A DNA stretch of 64,000 nt from Siminovitchia fordii DSM 16014 = CIP 108821 (GTDB lineage: Bacteria; Bacillota; Bacilli; Bacillales; Bacillaceae_C), in assembly GCF_000374565.1 (NCBI RefSeq), contig NZ_KB894705.1:1-64000 (forward strand), given 5' to 3'. Below the pieces are notes generated by a model. It saw nothing but the letters and a program-made list of their open reading frames with translations. It was not told where the DNA came from and did no database searches. The translations under genes were made by a program, and so were the position numbers. Positions 60,794-64,000 of this stretch are shown here, one piece after another (position 1 is the first letter of the stretch; each line of letters opens with the position of its first letter).

Positions 60794-60831
60794 ACAAAAA
60801 AACTCCCAATCCCAGAAGGGACGAGAGTTTA
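60794..60831 (-). terminator. T-box terminator of serS leader
   Basis: Minus-strand stem AACTC...GGGA / TCCC...GAGTT with TTTTTTT following. In the T-box model it forms when tRNA-Ser is charged. Confidence 0.85.
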
Positions 60832-61042
60832 CCCGCGTTGCCACCCAAATTGAAAGCATACATGCTTTCCTCTTCATTGGATAACGGGTGTGACCCGAAA
60901 ATGCTTACTAGCACCGGCATTCGGCATTTTTGCTCAAGGAGGGATTCACAGGCTGCGCTACCGGTTTTCACCAGCCACCGGCTCTCTGACAAACGCTTCA
61001 CCTGTTACTATTTCCTTTCAACACAGTCGCTCATATCAATTT
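60794..61042 (-). promoter_or_regulatory. serine T-box leader (serS)
   Basis: Minus strand, from about 61042. Stem I with AGAGAGCCGGTGG and the AACCGG distal part; the likely specifier is TCC (Ser) in GTGAATCCCTCC; the T-box GGGTGGCAACGCGGG (60831-60846) is followed by the terminator. TGGC in the T-box is complementary to the GCCA 3' end expected for tRNA-Ser. The leader should permit serS transcription when serine charging falls. The terminator lies about 390 bp from serS, a gap filled by a repeat. Confidence 0.9.
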
Positions 61043-61048
61043 TCTGAT

Positions 61049-61077
61049 ACTATACTATATCCTATACCTAAATGCAA
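61049..61077 (-). promoter_or_regulatory. serS leader promoter (sigma-A)
   Basis: Minus strand: TTGCAT (61072-61077), 17 bp, TATAGT (61049-61054). A second TATAGT overlaps at 61054-61059. It starts directly before the T-box stem I. Confidence 0.7.
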
Positions 61078-61102
61078 ACTTTTTCTAAAAAATCGCTATA
61101 AT

Positions 61103-62440
61103 TTAGAACCAACCCTTGACTGTTTTGGCTGCACTGTGCCATACATCACCGAAAAAACCGCCGATGCTTCTCATAGAAAGGATAAACCAATTTGCTTTGT
61201 CTATCTTCTCGGTTGTCACAATATTGGCTGAAGCAGGTTTGCCGATATATCCATAATCGGTTTCCCCTTCATATTTTGTTTCCAGAGTTCCAACCTTTTC
61301 ACCTTTCTTGACAGGTGCAGTTAATTGTCCGTCCTTATTCAAAACCTTTTTATCCACTTTGAATTCAGGCTTGTACGACTTCTCTTCTCCATTTTTTAAG
61401 ACAACCTGGATAGGAGCATCCGATTGAATGGAAACCTTCTTCTCTTTTCCATTTATAACAGGGAGGGAATCGTGCCCTTTTACTTTATATTTATCAGGAT
61501 AGATCTCTTTCATAGAAAAATTATTGAAAGCATAGTCCATCATTTTTTTTGTTTCGACAAAACGGGAATCATAATTACCTTTTCCGTTTTTACCTTTGGC
61601 ATTCATGACAACAGTTATGATCCTCATGTCGTTTTTCTTTGCAGTTCCCGTAAAACAGTAGCCTGCAAAGTCCGTTGTACCTGTTTTTAAGCCGTCGACT
61701 CCTTCATAACCGAAAATAAGGGAGGGCAGCATCCAGTTCCAGTTTTTCATTTTTCCGGGCATCCCTGGGAAATCCTTTTCGGGAATGCTTGTTGTTTCAA
61801 GAACTTCAGGGTAATCATTCAAAAGCCTTGAACCCAATTTTGCCATGGCCCGCGCCGACATGATGTTTTCATCATCAGCATCAGTTCCTTCAGGATGTTT
61901 TCCTTTTAAATCCTTGTTATTTAATCCTGTTGAATTGACAAATTTATAATTTTCCAATCCAAGTTCTTTAGCCTTGGCATTCATCATATTAACGAATTTT
62001 TTTTCAGAGCCTGCAATTGCCTCCGCAAGGGCAATCGTCGCTCCATTGGCCGAATAAATGGCCATAGCTTCATATAATTGTCTAATTGTATACTTTTTTC
62101 CAGCCTCAAGCGGGACATTCGACAGATTGGTATCTATAGAAACTTCATGAACATAATCACTGATCACCTGTTGCTGATCCCATTTGATTTTTTTATCCTT
62201 AATTGCTTCAAACATTAAATACTCGGTCATCATTTTGGACATGGATGCTATTCCGAGTGCAGTATCTTCATTTTTTGCATATAAAATTTTCCCTGTGCTT
62301 GCTTCTACAACAATTGCTGCATCTGCATGAATGTCCAATGTATCTTCGGCAGAAGCATTTGCAGGTATGCTTAATGTACTGATTAACATGATGGCCATGA
62401 CGAAGAAAGCTATAAACCGTTTATGCGCTCGTTTTTTCAA
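61103..62440 (-). CDS. dacA: D-alanyl-D-alanine carboxypeptidase (PBP5)
   Basis: Trims the terminal D-Ala from peptidoglycan stem peptides. The 445-residue exported protein has a signal peptide (about 1-31, ending PANASA), catalytic SMSK (SxxK, about 67), YSANG (SxN) and GLKTGTT (KTG), and a C-terminal beta-rich domain plus amphipathic anchor helix. TTG at 62440 is 8 nt after GGAGG; the in-frame TTG at 62455 begins inside that site. Confidence 0.95.
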   Translation of the reverse strand: MKKRAHKRFIAFFVMAIMLISTLSIPANASAEDTLDIHADAAIVVEASTGKILYAKNEDTALGIASMSKMMTEYLMFEAIKDKKIKWDQQQVISDYVHEVSIDTNLSNVPLEAGKKYTIRQLYEAMAIYSANGATIALAEAIAGSEKKFVNMMNAKAKELGLENYKFVNSTGLNNKDLKGKHPEGTDADDENIMSARAMAKLGSRLLNDYPEVLETTSIPEKDFPGMPGKMKNWNWMLPSLIFGYEGVDGLKTGTTDFAGYCFTGTAKKNDMRIITVVMNAKGKNGKGNYDSRFVETKKMMDYAFNNFSMKEIYPDKYKVKGHDSLPVINGKEKKVSIQSDAPIQVVLKNGEEKSYKPEFKVDKKVLNKDGQLTAPVKKGEKVGTLETKYEGETDYGYIGKPASANIVTTEKIDKANWFILSMRSIGGFFGDVWHSAAKTVKGWF

Positions 62441-62455
62441 AAGTAGACCCTCCAA

Positions 62456-62940
62456 ATATTATGTACCCGTTTGTCATTTTAACATAGTTGGTTATGGATG
62501 GATAGGTTGTAAATATGTCATTTCCATTACGGTAGAAGTTTATAAAATAAACTATAATTTCACAAAAAACACAGAAATCTTGGTTATTCAATTACAGGAA
62601 AAAAATACCATTCTTTTTGGTGGGGAAGAGAAATTAAATGTAGATAACAACAACATGATAACATTAAAAATTGGATGATAATCTAGCTATTAAATCTTTA
62701 AAATATCTTCTCAAAAGCAAGGCCATTTTCTTACATATTTTATTACCATATTCCTCCATTACATCTGCTATTACAGTAGTTCCATCATTTAAATATAAAT
62801 ACAAAGTGTTATAGCAAATTCATTTTGACAATTTGCAGCAGTAACGATGTTATTTTCCTCTATTTATGTGAACATTTACGGCAACTATCATCTAATACTT
62901 ACAACCCTCGTCGTGGTGGTTTCCTGTTTTTTCCTTAAAA
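62456..62940. other. AT-rich guaB-dacA gap with possible gene remnants
   Basis: About 480 bp, visibly more AT-rich than its surroundings. On the minus strand an open frame with C-terminal MEEYGNKICKKMALLLRRYF ends near 62660, and an upstream segment (VTAANCQNEFAITL) is in another frame, as if shifted. A plus-strand frame ending at 62678 overlaps it tail to tail. None is recognisable; they may be decayed genes or chance. Confidence 0.3.
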
Positions 62941-62942
62941 AA

Positions 62943-62988
62943 GAAATAAAAAAACCCCTGGAGAAAATGATTTCATCCAGGGGTTTTA
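62943..62988 (-). terminator. guaB terminator
   Basis: Stem AAAACCCCTGGA/TCCAGGGGTTTT with a T run on the minus strand, immediately after guaB. Confidence 0.9.
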
Positions 62989-63009
62989 GCCACACATATT
63001 GATTTCTCT

Positions 63010-64000
<991 letters not shown>

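Overview
The window is a chromosomal segment from a low-GC, endospore-forming Bacillaceae (Bacillus sensu lato). It shows the Bacillus subtilis-like gene order that runs from guaB/dacA near the replication origin to lysS and an rRNA operon, here printed in reverse, so nearly everything is transcribed leftward (minus strand). Support for a spore former comes from spoIIE, spoVT, spoVG, yabG, yabP/yabQ, bofA, fin, csfB, sspF, yaaH and spo-type promoters. I found no prophage, insertion sequence, CRISPR array or cargo island. The species cannot be fixed from what is visible.

Layout, left to right. 1-550: 5' end of a 16S rRNA gene with leader and three tandem sigma-A promoters. 550-5100: lysS, dusB, a small HTH gene and the folate genes folK-folB-folP. 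5350-10210: cysK, hslO, coaX, ftsH. 10300-16600: hpt-tilS, kinase yabT, VWA protein yabS, spoIIE. 16600-23400: yabR, divIC, yabQ, yabP, rqcP, mazG, yabM, spoVT. 23680-31480: mfd, fin, pth, ctc, prs, glmU. 31900-40950: spoVG, ridA, purR, ispE, sspF, veg, yabG, rsmA, rnmV, yabE, tatD. 41120-46910: metS, abrB (plus strand), luxS-yrrT, rsmI-yazA-yabB. 47130-54900: yabA, ricT, holB, yaaR, darA, tmk, csfB, bofA, yaaL, recR, yaaK, dnaX. 55000-59060: a DUF2207 membrane protein, SRP RNA, tadA and the plus-strand spore hydrolase yaaH. 59130-64000: serS with a T-box leader, dacA, and the 3' part of guaB, which runs off the right edge.

Together the genes cover translation (lysS, metS, serS, tilS, pth, rsmA, rsmI, SRP RNA), DNA replication and repair (dnaX, holB, recR, mfd, yabA, tmk), envelope work (dacA, glmU, yabE, divIC), folate/CoA/cysteine/purine metabolism and a dense set of sporulation genes. 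Intergenic regions contain readable candidate promoters for sigma-A, B, E, F/G, H and K.

Departures from the usual order give most of the interest. pabB/A/C are absent between cysK and folP. pdxS/pdxT, dck/dgk, yaaI, xpaC/yaaN/yaaO and the bofA-csfB rRNA operon are absent at their usual places. A yrrT-luxS pair sits between abrB and rsmI, and a DUF2207 gene between the SRP RNA and dnaX. A dispersed intergenic repeat occurs after yabR (16935-17142) and again, expanded by three 58-bp tandem units, between the serS T-box terminator and serS (60487-60786). I did not see an obviously new biological system; the repeat-interrupted T-box leader is the most unusual feature.
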